Below are positions 24,879-32,514 of a DNA stretch of 38,934 bases, one piece after another. The stretch covers positions 1 to 38,934 of the IMG/VR virus record IMGVR_UViG_3300020472_000068. One strand, 5' to 3'. Source of the stretch: a virus. The notes under the pieces are model-generated. The model made no database searches and had not been told where the DNA came from. It saw nothing but the letters and a program-made list of their open reading frames with translations. The position numbers and the translations under genes were made by a program. Within the stretch, counting starts at the first letter, position 1, and every line of letters begins with the position of its first letter.

Positions 24879-25597
24879 AGTTCTACCTCTTTAGTTTTGT
24901 AGTTGAAATCTCCTTCTCGAAGAATGCGAGAAAGACGAGCTGTTAGTAATGCATCAGTAAAAGGTTGTTTCTTTTTTTCATAGGCTTCTACTACTTTGTT
25001 CCACATATCAGGAAGAGTTTTTGCATCACCTAAAATCTTATCTGCTGTAACAGGACCACAACCAATTAGTCCTTTAAAATTATCTGTAGTATCTCCAGTT
25101 AAAGCTTGAATCATCCAGTGTCTATCAGCTTTTTTCTTAGTTATTAGTTCCATATCGTCTTTAACAATAAGAGTACAAGGAACAGTCTTCATATCTTTAT
25201 CAGGAGAAACAACAATAGGATTTGAATATCTTTTTGATGTAGCAAGGAGACCTAAGACATCATCACCTTCTAAACCTGTATAAGAAACTGACTCATATCT
25301 CTGTGAGATCTGTTCAATGATTGCGTATAAAGCTAATGGCTTACGTTTGTTTTTTCTATTGGCTTTGTAATCAAGAAATAGTTGATGTCTAAATGTTGGG
25401 TACTCAGTGAAACACATGACCACATCATTTTTATCATCAGCAATGGTTTGGTAATACTCAATTCGACTATCAATCATTTCATGTATATCTCTTTCATCAC
25501 AGTGAAGAGTATGTAGATGGTCATCCCACTTAACATCTTGCTCACAACTGCAACAAGAAGAATAAATTAACCAGTCAGCATCAATTAATAAGGTCAT
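24866..25597 (-). CDS. 5'-3' exonuclease (FEN family), T7 gp6-like
   Basis: In the 243-aa product, metal-binding acids are all in place: Asp6 and Asp8 (Leu-Ile-Asp-Ala-Asp), Glu110/Asp112/Asp113, Asp133/Asp135, and Asp169/Asp172. Tyr-Lys-Ala-Asn-Arg near 77 and Gly-Cys-Gly-Pro-Val-Thr-Ala (179-185, helix-hairpin-helix) complete the FEN signature. In T7 this enzyme removes RNA primers and degrades host DNA. It starts two bases after the primase-helicase stop. In T7 the DNA polymerase gene lies between these two genes, but here nothing does. Confidence 0.93.
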   Translation of the reverse strand: MTLLIDADWLIYSSCCSCEQDVKWDDHLHTLHCDERDIHEMIDSRIEYYQTIADDKNDVVMCFTEYPTFRHQLFLDYKANRKNKRKPLALYAIIEQISQRYESVSYTGLEGDDVLGLLATSKRYSNPIVVSPDKDMKTVPCTLIVKDDMELITKKKADRHWMIQALTGDTTDNFKGLIGCGPVTADKILGDAKTLPDMWNKVVEAYEKKKQPFTDALLTARLSRILREGDFNYKTKEVELWTP

Positions 25598-25599
25598 GG

Positions 25600-27228
25600 T
25601 TAAGCACCGAAATAAGTGGACATAGGAATAGAAAGACGACCAGTATTTTCGTCATACAGAAGCTTATCTATTGGTCCAGTAGAACCAGTATGTCTGTTCT
25701 TCAGAATCCTTAATTGCATTTCAGATCGTTCAGCAGGGTCTCCTTGTTGATTTCTTTCTGCACTAATACATAAATCTGATAATTGTAAAATTGCTGAGCT
25801 GCCTCTCAAATCTGAGGTAGAAACTTGTGATCCCTGCTCATGTGATACACCTTGTGGTCTTCTTAAATGAGAGACAAGAATGATAGCGACACCAGTACTT
25901 TCAACTACCTGTCTAAGTTTTGTACAAGTAATATCAATAGCTCTTCTCTCATCTACATCAGCTAATCCAGAGATGACAATAGTTAGATGGTCAAGAATAA
26001 CTACATCTACTCCTTCTGCTGTAGCCATGTATTGAATCTGTTCTATTAATCTATCTGGTTCCATTGAACCGAAATGGTCATAGAGGAATAATTTTTCTGT
26101 ACCAAATAATTTATCAAAGGCTGGTTTTAATCCTTCTACTTCTTCTATCTGTTCTTCTAAATGCAGTGGCTTATTAAGTTCTATACCTAAGATGCCTTGC
26201 ATAGTTCTTTGTACTGACTCTTCTAAAGCTATGTACCCGACGGTCAATTTATTCTTTAAAAAATGATGGGCTAACTCTCTACACAGGCTTGATTTCCCTG
26301 TTCCTGATCCAGCGCAAATCGTAATCATTTGGGATTTACGAAAACCCCTAGTGAATTGATCCAGCATTGGATAAGGAAAAGGACAAACAGAACTTGCTCC
26401 TTCTTTAGTTAGTTCTTCCCATAAATCATTCGCATTTAGGATTGAATCCGGTCTAACAGGTGTTGCTTTCCACAGCAGACTTTTAAGTTCTTCTCCTTCA
26501 CCTGCGAGGAGCATTTCATTAGCATCTTTTCTTGGTAATCGGCATATAGCTGCTTTTCCAGCAGGTAATATTTCAATTGCTTTCTCTGCTGCTTGGATAC
26601 CAGGTTCATCGGAATCGAAGCAAAGAACAATCTTGGCGAATTGGTTGAGCCATTTTAAATTTGCAGCTAAATACTTATTAGCAGACTGAGCACCAGATGG
26701 CAGAGAAACTACAGGAAATTTGTTGCCTTGTACCTGTGAAATAGACATAGCATCTATCTCGCCTTCTGTGATTACAGCAAAAATGTTTCCGTAACTACCG
26801 TGTTGTCGCCATAGTTTCTGACCCCATAACTGTACATTTTTACAATCACCTACCCATCTAAATGTTTTACCTTTTGGTCCTTTAAGTCTTAGATGTTGTG
26901 CAACAGGTCTACCTAATTGATCTTCATAAGTAGCTACTTGTACTCTTTCTCCATTCTGTTCTGCATATCCATAATTAAAAAATTTAGCAGTCTCTTCTGT
27001 AATCTTTCTATGAGGAAGTTCTTTATGCTGAACAAATTTTATTAATGGTTGGGTCACTGGTTTAGAGGAGTAATAAGATTTACGTTTGTGTTTTGTTTCA
27101 GTAGGAGCAGGCACTCTGTAACTACAGCCAAAGCAAAAAGCATGGCCGTCTGAATAGACAGCAAGATTGTCTTTACTGCCACAGTTAGGACAGGGTTCTT
27201 TCTTGACGTACTTGTTGGTTTCTGTCAT
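25600..27228 (-). CDS. Primase-helicase, T7 gp4-like
   Basis: The 542-aa product (T7 gp4A is 566 aa) has a zinc ribbon with Cys13, Cys16, Cys32 and Cys35. Its TOPRIM primase has Glu-Gly-Glu (155-157) and Asp-Ser-Asp (205-207). The RecA-type helicase has Walker A Gly-Ser-Gly-Thr-Gly-Lys-Ser (307-313), Walker B Ile-Leu-Asp-His (411-414), and Leu-Val-Ser-His-Leu-Arg-Arg (451-457). All catalytic elements are intact, so it should unwind and prime at the fork. Its T7 partner polymerase is missing, so it must work with a host enzyme or an unrecognised protein. The start lies inside the small coupled gene upstream. Confidence 0.95.
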   Translation of the reverse strand: MTETNKYVKKEPCPNCGSKDNLAVYSDGHAFCFGCSYRVPAPTETKHKRKSYYSSKPVTQPLIKFVQHKELPHRKITEETAKFFNYGYAEQNGERVQVATYEDQLGRPVAQHLRLKGPKGKTFRWVGDCKNVQLWGQKLWRQHGSYGNIFAVITEGEIDAMSISQVQGNKFPVVSLPSGAQSANKYLAANLKWLNQFAKIVLCFDSDEPGIQAAEKAIEILPAGKAAICRLPRKDANEMLLAGEGEELKSLLWKATPVRPDSILNANDLWEELTKEGASSVCPFPYPMLDQFTRGFRKSQMITICAGSGTGKSSLCRELAHHFLKNKLTVGYIALEESVQRTMQGILGIELNKPLHLEEQIEEVEGLKPAFDKLFGTEKLFLYDHFGSMEPDRLIEQIQYMATAEGVDVVILDHLTIVISGLADVDERRAIDITCTKLRQVVESTGVAIILVSHLRRPQGVSHEQGSQVSTSDLRGSSAILQLSDLCISAERNQQGDPAERSEMQLRILKNRHTGSTGPIDKLLYDENTGRLSIPMSTYFGA

Positions 27229-27307
27229 TAGCTTTCCAATGTTCGATTAGGTCTTGTAATTCTTTGATTCTTTTTTCTGCATACTCAATGCGTTGTTTGT
27301 TATCCAT
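27185..27307 (-). CDS. Small helical peptide gene between endonuclease and primase-helicase
   Basis: This 40-aa frame starts at an ATG that shares bases with the endonuclease stop (TAATG), the coupling style used throughout this genome. The product is charged and predicted helical, with Ile/Leu spaced like a short coiled coil (Ile-Glu-Tyr-Ala-Glu-Lys-Arg-Ile-Lys-Glu-Leu-Gln). Its last 44 bases overlap the primase-helicase start in another frame. It may be a real micro-protein or a coupling device for the downstream gene. Confidence 0.5.
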   Translation of the reverse strand: MDNKQRIEYAEKRIKELQDLIEHWKANDRNQQVRQERTLS

Positions 27308-27744
27308 TAGTACCAATCAGCAGGAATTGTTTTATGACACCAAGGGAAACCATTCTTAGTAGCCCATTGACCATAAGAAAGGCTTCTCTTTTTGCCACGA
27401 CTTAGTTTTGTCTTTGCGTTCTGGAAGCAGAAACGTATATCTAAACTGGGATTTGCCGCCTTAACCGCAACCATTTTTCTTCTGTCCTCTTTTGAGAGGA
27501 AACCTTTAGTCTCAACAATGACCCCGTTGCTAAGGATAAAATCAGGCTTGTAACAGCAACTGAGGGTGTACTCCAGCTCAAGGGATTCATAACTAAAGGC
27601 AACTTTGTTTTTGTATAGGGTAGCGGCAATTCCAGCTTCGAATTTACTTCTGTACTTTTGTTTAGAACTCGTCTGTTGCAACTGCTGTGGCTGGCATTGG
27701 GCACTCTTGGGTTGGCTCTTGTGGGTCTTCTGTTTGAAAGCCAT
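27307..27744 (-). CDS. Endonuclease I (Holliday junction resolvase), T7 gp3-like
   Basis: With the start at 27744 the product is 145 aa, near T7's 149. That start has AAGGAG 11 bases upstream. A longer in-frame start at 27774 lacks a site. In the longer numbering the active-site residues are Glu46 (Arg-Ser-Lys-Phe-Glu), Asp78 (Pro-Asp-Phe-Ile-Leu), Glu88 and Lys90 (Val-Glu-Thr-Lys-Gly), equal to T7 Glu20, Asp55, Glu65 and Lys67. It resolves branched DNA and helps break down host DNA. Its N-terminal coding region overlaps the ssDNA-binding protein gene by 83 bases in another frame. Confidence 0.93.
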   Translation of the reverse strand: MAFKQKTHKSQPKSAQCQPQQLQQTSSKQKYRSKFEAGIAATLYKNKVAFSYESLELEYTLSCCYKPDFILSNGVIVETKGFLSKEDRRKMVAVKAANPSLDIRFCFQNAKTKLSRGKKRSLSYGQWATKNGFPWCHKTIPADWY

Positions 27745-28381
27745 ACCCAGTTGCACTCCTTGAGTATTCAACATGGTTTTTAATCATTACTGCTTCAGGT
27801 TGAATCTTGATTCCAACTCCAAAGGCAGGAGTTTCCCAACCGCTACACCGTAGGTTGACTTGTCCTGTAGTACCTGGACCACATTTGTTAACAACAACCT
27901 TCTGACTATCAGACATCACAGAACCATCAGCATTAAATAATGTTGGTGGTCTGTTCTTCCACTGAGTACCATCAGGTCTTGCACCACCTACTTTCATCTT
28001 TGCTCTGACTTTAAAATAACCTTTGGTTTCTCCTCCATCAGTTACTTCTTCAAAGCCCCAAGGTAGTTGAGCAAGTTTAAATTTCTTGCTTGGTTGAGCA
28101 GTCTTTAGTTGTGCCTTCCATCTATCAAGAAGACCAGTTAATTGCTCTTCAAGTTCCTGTGATTCTTCTGGATCTATTAAGCAAGTAATTCTCCATTCAC
28201 CCATAGGATCAAACTTAGTGTCTGGTTCTACGAGCCATGCAAATTGAAACTTACAAATTGGTGTAGTGCAGTTAAGAATTTCAGATTTGAGATTCATTTG
28301 TGTAAATCGTTTAGTGGATCTGTTGTAATCGCTTGAAAGCCTAGAAGGTCTATCATGCGCGAATGTCATATTACTGTTCAT
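27662..28381 (-). CDS. Single-stranded DNA-binding protein, T7 gp2.5-like
   Basis: The 239-aa product (T7 gp2.5 is 232 aa) lies between RNA polymerase and endonuclease I as in T7. It contains a Trp-Leu-Val-Glu-Pro-Asp and Tyr-Phe-Lys-Val-Arg-Ala-Lys-Met OB-fold-type pattern and Ala-Arg-Pro-Asp-Gly. The extreme C-terminus ends Thr-Asp-Glu-Phe. A terminal aromatic residue after acids is used by gp2.5 and bacterial SSB to contact replication partners. The acidic tail is much shorter than in T7. The first 28 residues may be a leader, as Met29 is an alternative start without a clear ribosome site, while GGAG lies upstream of the chosen start. Confidence 0.85.
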   Translation of the reverse strand: MNSNMTFAHDRPSRLSSDYNRSTKRFTQMNLKSEILNCTTPICKFQFAWLVEPDTKFDPMGEWRITCLIDPEESQELEEQLTGLLDRWKAQLKTAQPSKKFKLAQLPWGFEEVTDGGETKGYFKVRAKMKVGGARPDGTQWKNRPPTLFNADGSVMSDSQKVVVNKCGPGTTGQVNLRCSGWETPAFGVGIKIQPEAVMIKNHVEYSRSATGYGFQTEDPQEPTQECPMPATAVATDEF

Positions 28382-28402
28382 TTGTCTCTTGTCACTCCTT
28401 TA

Positions 28403-30814
28403 TCAACTAAATACATAAGGAGCTGACATAACTTCTTTTATATCAAAATCTCCCATCTCTAGTGGTGCTGGTAATTTACTTGGATCTTCTAGCTGAGTAG
28501 AAGCCTGATCATATAAATCATCTAATACATTGTTTTGATAAATCTCTACAAAACTTTCCTTAGCACAAGTAACAAAGTCTTCTATTTGTCCGGCAACTGC
28601 TCCGTAACAATCATGGACTGTATAAACCTGATCTATTCCCCTGCTCTTTGCTTTCTCTAAAGCTAGGTGAACATTGGCAGCATCCATGCTATGCACGAAA
28701 TTAGCTGGAAAACTTTGTACTGATCTTCTTTTATCTATCTCATCTAAGTCTTCTAATAGTGTCAGTCTTATAGTGCTATGCCCCATCTGAGTTTTAATTT
28801 TTTTACTAAAAGTTTTTTGATAGCTTTGCTTGACTAAGAAATTAGAAGGAGTTAACCATTCAATTTGTTTATCTTCTTTTGTAAAACATCTACCTAATTT
28901 AGTTAAATAAGACATGACTTCAGTAGAAGAAGGACATACATTTGCTACTGATTCTTTAATCATTTCTGCTAGATAATGGTAATGCTTAAATGTCTGAGTA
29001 CCCCAAGGAACTTCTATGCTATGTTTAACTAAATGCTCCTTTAAACTTAAGGCTATACCATAGATTGTGCCTGAATAAGGTATCATCATAATTGGTTTCT
29101 TTATCAGCTTTCTTGTTATAATTTCCCTATGATCAAACCAATCTTTTGCGTACGATCTTTCATCATTTGAAAGATTAAATATTAAATTAGTTCTTATATT
29201 TTCATATAGATCTTGTGGTTCTTCTGACTCACATAAGTTAACTGAGCTGGCAAGATCTTTATCTAAAACCATTGCAGCAAAATGTTGATATCCATTGTTA
29301 GTACCATCAAGCATCACTGGATGATGACTAATAAACCCATATCCCTGTTCATCTAAGCCAGCCATATCTAAGCACCAGCTAAGAAACTGAAAAGGTTCTT
29401 CTGCTTTACTCCATAAGCTCACATAGCTTTCAGGATTACCTGCAATATTCCTAGCCATATGAATACCTTCATTATTTGCCCAGTCAATTCGTTCTTTATA
29501 GCTGGCCTTATTCATGCCCCAGTGATTAGCACCAGCAATACAAAGCCAGTTCCTATCCTTTTCATTTTTAATTGGAGCACCTTTTTTAAACTGGTGTAAT
29601 CCTCTAGTTAAATCTGTTCCTTGTGGGTTAAATGATCCGGATACTGCGTATAATCGTCCGGTAAAATCTGCCTGATGTACGTGGAAGAATGACTTAGAAC
29701 GATAGTAGTCAGCAGTATCTAAGATAGTCAGACATTGGTATCTCTTAGCTCTGTTATGTGCATTGGTGTCATGTGTAATTGATGCTTCTCTTTTCCATTT
29801 ATTACGAGCATCATCATTTGTATTTATGTCAAATGGTTTAGGAGGTATAGGCAATGGTTCTGCATCTATCAAACCACCAACTTGTGTATTGGTATTCCAG
29901 CAATAGTTAGCAGCTTCTAAGACAACTTCATTAATTCCATTCTCAGTACCTTGTAAAGCATTTAATGCGACATAAAAAACTTCTGGGTTCTCTTCATCAA
30001 ACTCTTTTGAATAATCATTTCCCTTTGTTTTAACTGCTTTTATATTGCTTAGTCTTTCTGTATAAAATCCACCATCAGCAAAGTTAGACCAGTTCTTAGG
30101 TTGAATAAGACAAGGCATTAGCAATGGATAAGCAGCTAATCTATTGGTCTTCTGTCTCTTTACCCAAGCCAAGCTACCTTCAGTAAATTCAAGATAAGTT
30201 CTCTTTGTCTTATTAAATAAATACCCCTTGTTGACTAGCTTTACTAAGCCAACTGATTTCATTAACAGGTCAATCAAAGTTAGACCTGCTCTTAGTTTGT
30301 CTTCCTTTTTCCAAGCTTCAAACTGATACCCCTTATTCCTCATGTGACCAAGGACCATAGCCCTTCTATAGCCATAGTGTTTTGTGTCACTGATATGGGT
30401 TTTTAATATCTCAAAATATCTAGGGTCATCCTTACGGAAAATAGAAAACTTATCTTCATCTTCCAGTAGGTTCCCTATCTTTACTGCTACTCCAGCTGCT
30501 GTAGTTTTGTGTTGACTGACGTTATCTAAGATTGCTTTGAATGCTATGTAAGCAACAACATCAATATCACTAAACTTTTGCAGAAGAATAGCAGCTCTTG
30601 CTTTTCTTCCTGGCTTAGCTCTCCAAGCTCTATCAATAAACTTACCAATCTCTTCTACAAAAGGCTGTAATCCTGCCTGCATCATGGTGATGGCATAAGG
30701 ATTGTCTGACTCTCTACCTTTCTCTATGTTGTTTCTAATCTTGCTGCAATAAGAATCAAAGGCTCTTCCAGCCATTTCATTCTCATGTTGGACCTGAATC
30801 TGGGCTTGATCCAT
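28403..30814 (-). CDS. Single-subunit DNA-dependent RNA polymerase, T7 gp1-like
   Basis: The 803-aa product is shorter than T7 RNAP (883 aa). Catalytic residues are conserved: Asp503 in Leu-Asp-Gly-Thr-Asn-Asn-Gly-Tyr-Gln-His-Phe, Arg568/Lys572/Tyr580 (motif B spacing R-x3-K-x7-Y), and Asp735 in Val-His-Asp-Cys-Tyr-Gly. After Tyr580 comes Ser-Gly where T7 has Gly-Ser. The enzyme transcribes middle and late genes. The start has a good AAGGAG site 6 bases away that is partly inside a potential hairpin, so translation may be regulated. It follows the small early genes, as in T7. Confidence 0.96.
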   Translation of the reverse strand: MDQAQIQVQHENEMAGRAFDSYCSKIRNNIEKGRESDNPYAITMMQAGLQPFVEEIGKFIDRAWRAKPGRKARAAILLQKFSDIDVVAYIAFKAILDNVSQHKTTAAGVAVKIGNLLEDEDKFSIFRKDDPRYFEILKTHISDTKHYGYRRAMVLGHMRNKGYQFEAWKKEDKLRAGLTLIDLLMKSVGLVKLVNKGYLFNKTKRTYLEFTEGSLAWVKRQKTNRLAAYPLLMPCLIQPKNWSNFADGGFYTERLSNIKAVKTKGNDYSKEFDEENPEVFYVALNALQGTENGINEVVLEAANYCWNTNTQVGGLIDAEPLPIPPKPFDINTNDDARNKWKREASITHDTNAHNRAKRYQCLTILDTADYYRSKSFFHVHQADFTGRLYAVSGSFNPQGTDLTRGLHQFKKGAPIKNEKDRNWLCIAGANHWGMNKASYKERIDWANNEGIHMARNIAGNPESYVSLWSKAEEPFQFLSWCLDMAGLDEQGYGFISHHPVMLDGTNNGYQHFAAMVLDKDLASSVNLCESEEPQDLYENIRTNLIFNLSNDERSYAKDWFDHREIITRKLIKKPIMMIPYSGTIYGIALSLKEHLVKHSIEVPWGTQTFKHYHYLAEMIKESVANVCPSSTEVMSYLTKLGRCFTKEDKQIEWLTPSNFLVKQSYQKTFSKKIKTQMGHSTIRLTLLEDLDEIDKRRSVQSFPANFVHSMDAANVHLALEKAKSRGIDQVYTVHDCYGAVAGQIEDFVTCAKESFVEIYQNNVLDDLYDQASTQLEDPSKLPAPLEMGDFDIKEVMSAPYVFS

Positions 30815-30816
30815 TA

Positions 30817-30866
30817 GTAACTCCTTGTTTTATAAGAGTTACCTAAGTCAATTAAACCTAGGTAAC
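30817..30866 (-). promoter_or_regulatory. Two mutually exclusive hairpins in the RNA polymerase leader
   Basis: On the minus strand, arm pair GTTACCTA/TAGGTAAC (30859-30866 with 30838-30845) can form an 8-bp stem. Pair GTAACTC/GAGTTAC (30836-30842 with 30817-30823) can form a 7-bp stem. The two share bases 30838-30842, so only one can form at a time. The second stem includes three bases of the ribosome site AAGGAG (30821-30826). This is the layout of a translational switch, but a chance palindrome cluster cannot be excluded. Confidence 0.5.
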
Positions 30867-30874
30867 TATGGTTT

Positions 30875-31069
30875 TTAAATTAGTTCTCTACTATCAACAA
30901 CCATCATCCCATCAGATTCTGGCCATTTACCCCTTGCTATTTCAACAGCTTTTGCTGCTGAAGATGCAGTAATTAGCTCCTTTCTGACACCAGGATCATA
31001 ATTAGAATCAGAGATCTTAATTACAAATAGTTTCTTAGGCAAAGCACTAGAAAAAGAATGGTAAGCCAT
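30875..31069 (-). CDS. Small early protein upstream of RNA polymerase, unknown function
   Basis: I place the start at 31069, where TGATG joins it to the upstream stop and GGGAGA serves as ribosome site. This gives 64 aa (Met-Ala-Tyr-His-Ser-Phe...). A start 15 bases upstream is possible. The product looks like a compact alpha/beta fold: a Leu-Phe-Val-Ile-Lys-Ile strand, an Ala-Ala-Lys-Ala-Val-Glu-Ile-Ala helix and a Met-Met-Val-Val-Asp strand. No family is recognised. It is the last small gene before the polymerase. Confidence 0.72.
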   Translation of the reverse strand: MAYHSFSSALPKKLFVIKISDSNYDPGVRKELITASSAAKAVEIARGKWPESDGMMVVDSRELI

Positions 31070-31260
31070 CAAATATTCTCCCACTCATTTAAGTCAAGCA
31101 TAAAGTTAGCTGTCTCAGCAGCAAACTTAGGAGACACAGTTTGAGCAATCATAAGAATCGCCAACTGTTTTTTCTCACTATCTGGTAAATCAGACAGCAC
31201 ATTTAGACACTCCTTAACTTTGTTAGAGATGCCGCTAAATTCTTCTTTGTTAATTGGCAC
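31069..31260 (-). CDS. Small helical early protein, unknown function
   Basis: The 63-aa product starts at GTG, sharing G with the upstream TAG (TAGTG). It is mostly helical, with Leu/Ile heptad-like spacing in residues 15-45, and ends Leu-Asn-Glu-Trp-Glu-Asn-Ile. The stop overlaps the next start as TGATG. Such compact coupling argues for a true operon gene. No function is recognised. Confidence 0.7.
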   Translation of the reverse strand: MPINKEEFSGISNKVKECLNVLSDLPDSEKKQLAILMIAQTVSPKFAAETANFMLDLNEWENI

Positions 31261-31463
31261 TAGTCTTCCTCCTTTGTTGTGTAGTAGTTGGTAATGGTTT
31301 CAGCTAACGCTTCTATTAGCTCATGATCCCAAGGTTCATCTTGTGCTAACCCAAAATTACTTAGGTTTTTGATCATGTCTTGTGCTAATTCAGCCTTATA
31401 GCCTGGTTGTGACATCTGATATTCAGGTGTCCACGGACAATCATTAGGGTCTAGGTAAGTCAT
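31260..31463 (-). CDS. Small early protein, unknown function
   Basis: With the start at 31463 the product is 67 aa (Met-Thr-Tyr-Leu-Asp-Pro-Asn-Asp-Cys-Pro-Trp). An in-frame ATG at 31493 would add ten residues and deepen the overlap with the zinc-ribbon gene. The body is acidic and helical, with an Ile-Glu-Ala-Leu-Ala-Glu-Thr-Ile helix and a Glu-Glu-Asp end. No family is recognised. The start choice is uncertain because neither ATG has a clear ribosome site. Confidence 0.65.
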   Translation of the reverse strand: MTYLDPNDCPWTPEYQMSQPGYKAELAQDMIKNLSNFGLAQDEPWDHELIEALAETITNYYTTKEED

Positions 31464-31710
31464 CAATGTTTTGAAGCAATGTGTTAATAGCATTCACTAT
31501 TGAATGCTTAGTTTCTTCTAATGAATCAGTTAATTTCTTTTTATCTTTTTCAAATTTTTCATCATCTAGAAGGTTATAGGAATGAACTTCATAAGTTGTA
31601 AATCTCCATTTACAATCTTGGCATTCTCTTCTTCTTCTTTTTTCTCCATTTGAATCAGGTCTAGTTTCTATAACGAAAGTAGATTTAGATTTACATTTAG
31701 GGCAATCCAT
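31444..31710 (-). CDS. NrdR-type zinc-ribbon protein (second of a pair)
   Basis: In the 88-aa product, residues 1-45 reproduce the NrdR zinc ribbon. Cys3 and Cys6, then Glu-Thr-Arg, a Lys-Arg-Arg-Arg-Arg run, Cys30 and Cys33, and Arg-Phe-Thr-Thr-Tyr-Glu give almost the spacing of bacterial NrdR (Cys3, Cys6, Cys31, Cys34). The ATP-cone domain that senses dATP/ATP in NrdR is absent and is replaced by a charged coiled segment of about 40 residues. AAGGAGA precedes the ATG. NrdR represses ribonucleotide reductase genes, so a phage ribbon without the sensor might bind host nrd operators. That role is inference. Confidence 0.82.
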   Translation of the reverse strand: MDCPKCKSKSTFVIETRPDSNGEKRRRRECQDCKWRFTTYEVHSYNLLDDEKFEKDKKKLTDSLEETKHSIVNAINTLLQNIDDLPRP

Positions 31711-32062
31711 GATTCTCCTTCCTCTTTTTGAGTTGTTTCTTATGCTTATTTACTTGACCAGCCCATGAAAGCAGCTCTTCTAATAAATCTGCTACCTCAG
31801 CAGAAATAGAAGCTAAGTGCTTTTCACTTCCTTCTAAATCTCCTGATTCTTTCTTGACTCCAAGCATGATTGCTTGAAGTTCTTCTACCTCATATTCCCT
31901 AGTAGAAAACAAGTGATTGCATTTAGAACATCTCCTCCTCCTACGGATATATGGTGTTTGGTCTGTGTTACGTGTTTCTACTGAAGGAGCGCCAGGAATT
32001 TTTTCCTGACCCGCTCCAGTGGATACAAAACTTACAGAGCCACAAGAAGGGCACTTAAGCAT
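31697..32062 (-). CDS. NrdR-type zinc-ribbon protein (first of a pair)
   Basis: The 121-aa product has Cys4 and Cys7, a basic run of five Arg (40-44), Cys45 and Cys48, and Leu-Phe-Ser-Thr-Arg-Glu. This is the same NrdR-type ribbon as the next gene, with a longer loop between the cysteine pairs. The C-terminal 70 residues are helical and charged, again without an ATP-cone. A site AGGAGA precedes the start. Overlaps of 14 bases downstream and 8 upstream tie it into the early operon. Two adjacent diverged paralogues suggest duplication followed by specialisation. Confidence 0.78.
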   Translation of the reverse strand: MLKCPSCGSVSFVSTGAGQEKIPGAPSVETRNTDQTPYIRRRRRCSKCNHLFSTREYEVEELQAIMLGVKKESGDLEGSEKHLASISAEVADLLEELLSWAGQVNKHKKQLKKRKENHGLP

Positions 32063-32339
32063 GAGATTCTCCTAGCTCTTTTTTAAAAAGCTTAAAATCA
32101 TGGTGAGCCAAAGCTTTAAAGTTTTTTTTCTTCTTACTACGATCTTTTATTAGATCAGAAGTAACTTGAACTACTTCTTTAATAGCTTTGATCTTATATT
32201 CAGTGATACCCCTGCTTTTTGTTGAAGCATAAAACGTATATTCTTTTGAAGTCTCTTCATTAGGAGCGGAAATAGCTAATTGAAGAGCGTTCATATACAT
32301 TTTTTCTTGAGTGCTGAATTTTAAAAAAGGATATGCCAT
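32055..32339 (-). CDS. Small basic early protein, unknown function
   Basis: The 94-aa product begins Met-Ala-Tyr-Pro-Phe-Leu-Lys-Phe. It has a helical body and a Lys-rich segment (Arg-Ser-Lys-Lys-Lys-Lys-Asn) near residue 70, then His-His. The start lies two bases after the stop of the small membrane gene, and its end overlaps the zinc-ribbon start by 8 bases. It might bind nucleic acid on charge grounds. No family is recognised. Confidence 0.72.
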   Translation of the reverse strand: MAYPFLKFSTQEKMYMNALQLAISAPNEETSKEYTFYASTKSRGITEYKIKAIKEVVQVTSDLIKDRSKKKKNFKALAHHDFKLFKKELGESHA

Positions 32340-32341
32340 CT

Positions 32342-32503
32342 TTAAAAAAGCAAATGGATAATAAATAAAAATCCGGCTAGGGATATTAAGACAAGTTGCC
32401 TTTCCCTTAGCATTTGCAGCTCATCTTGTTGGCTATCAATAACCTCTAAGGCAGCTGTAACTATCTCTACTCTCGTAGAGTTTTCTGTGATGTTGTTAGA
32501 CAT
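32342..32503 (-). CDS. Small early membrane protein, unknown function
   Basis: This 53-aa gene has an N-terminal helical, charged region (Asp-Ser-Gln-Gln-Asp-Glu-Leu-Gln) and a C-terminal hydrophobic segment (residues 37-53, ending His-Leu-Leu-Phe). It therefore looks tail-anchored. It is preceded by the hairpin plus CCCAGAA leader found before three other early genes and lacks a Shine-Dalgarno site. The next gene starts two bases after its stop. Confidence 0.62.
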   Translation of the reverse strand: MSNNITENSTRVEIVTAALEVIDSQQDELQMLRERQLVLISLAGFLFIIHLLF

Positions 32504-32514
32504 AACAAATAGAT

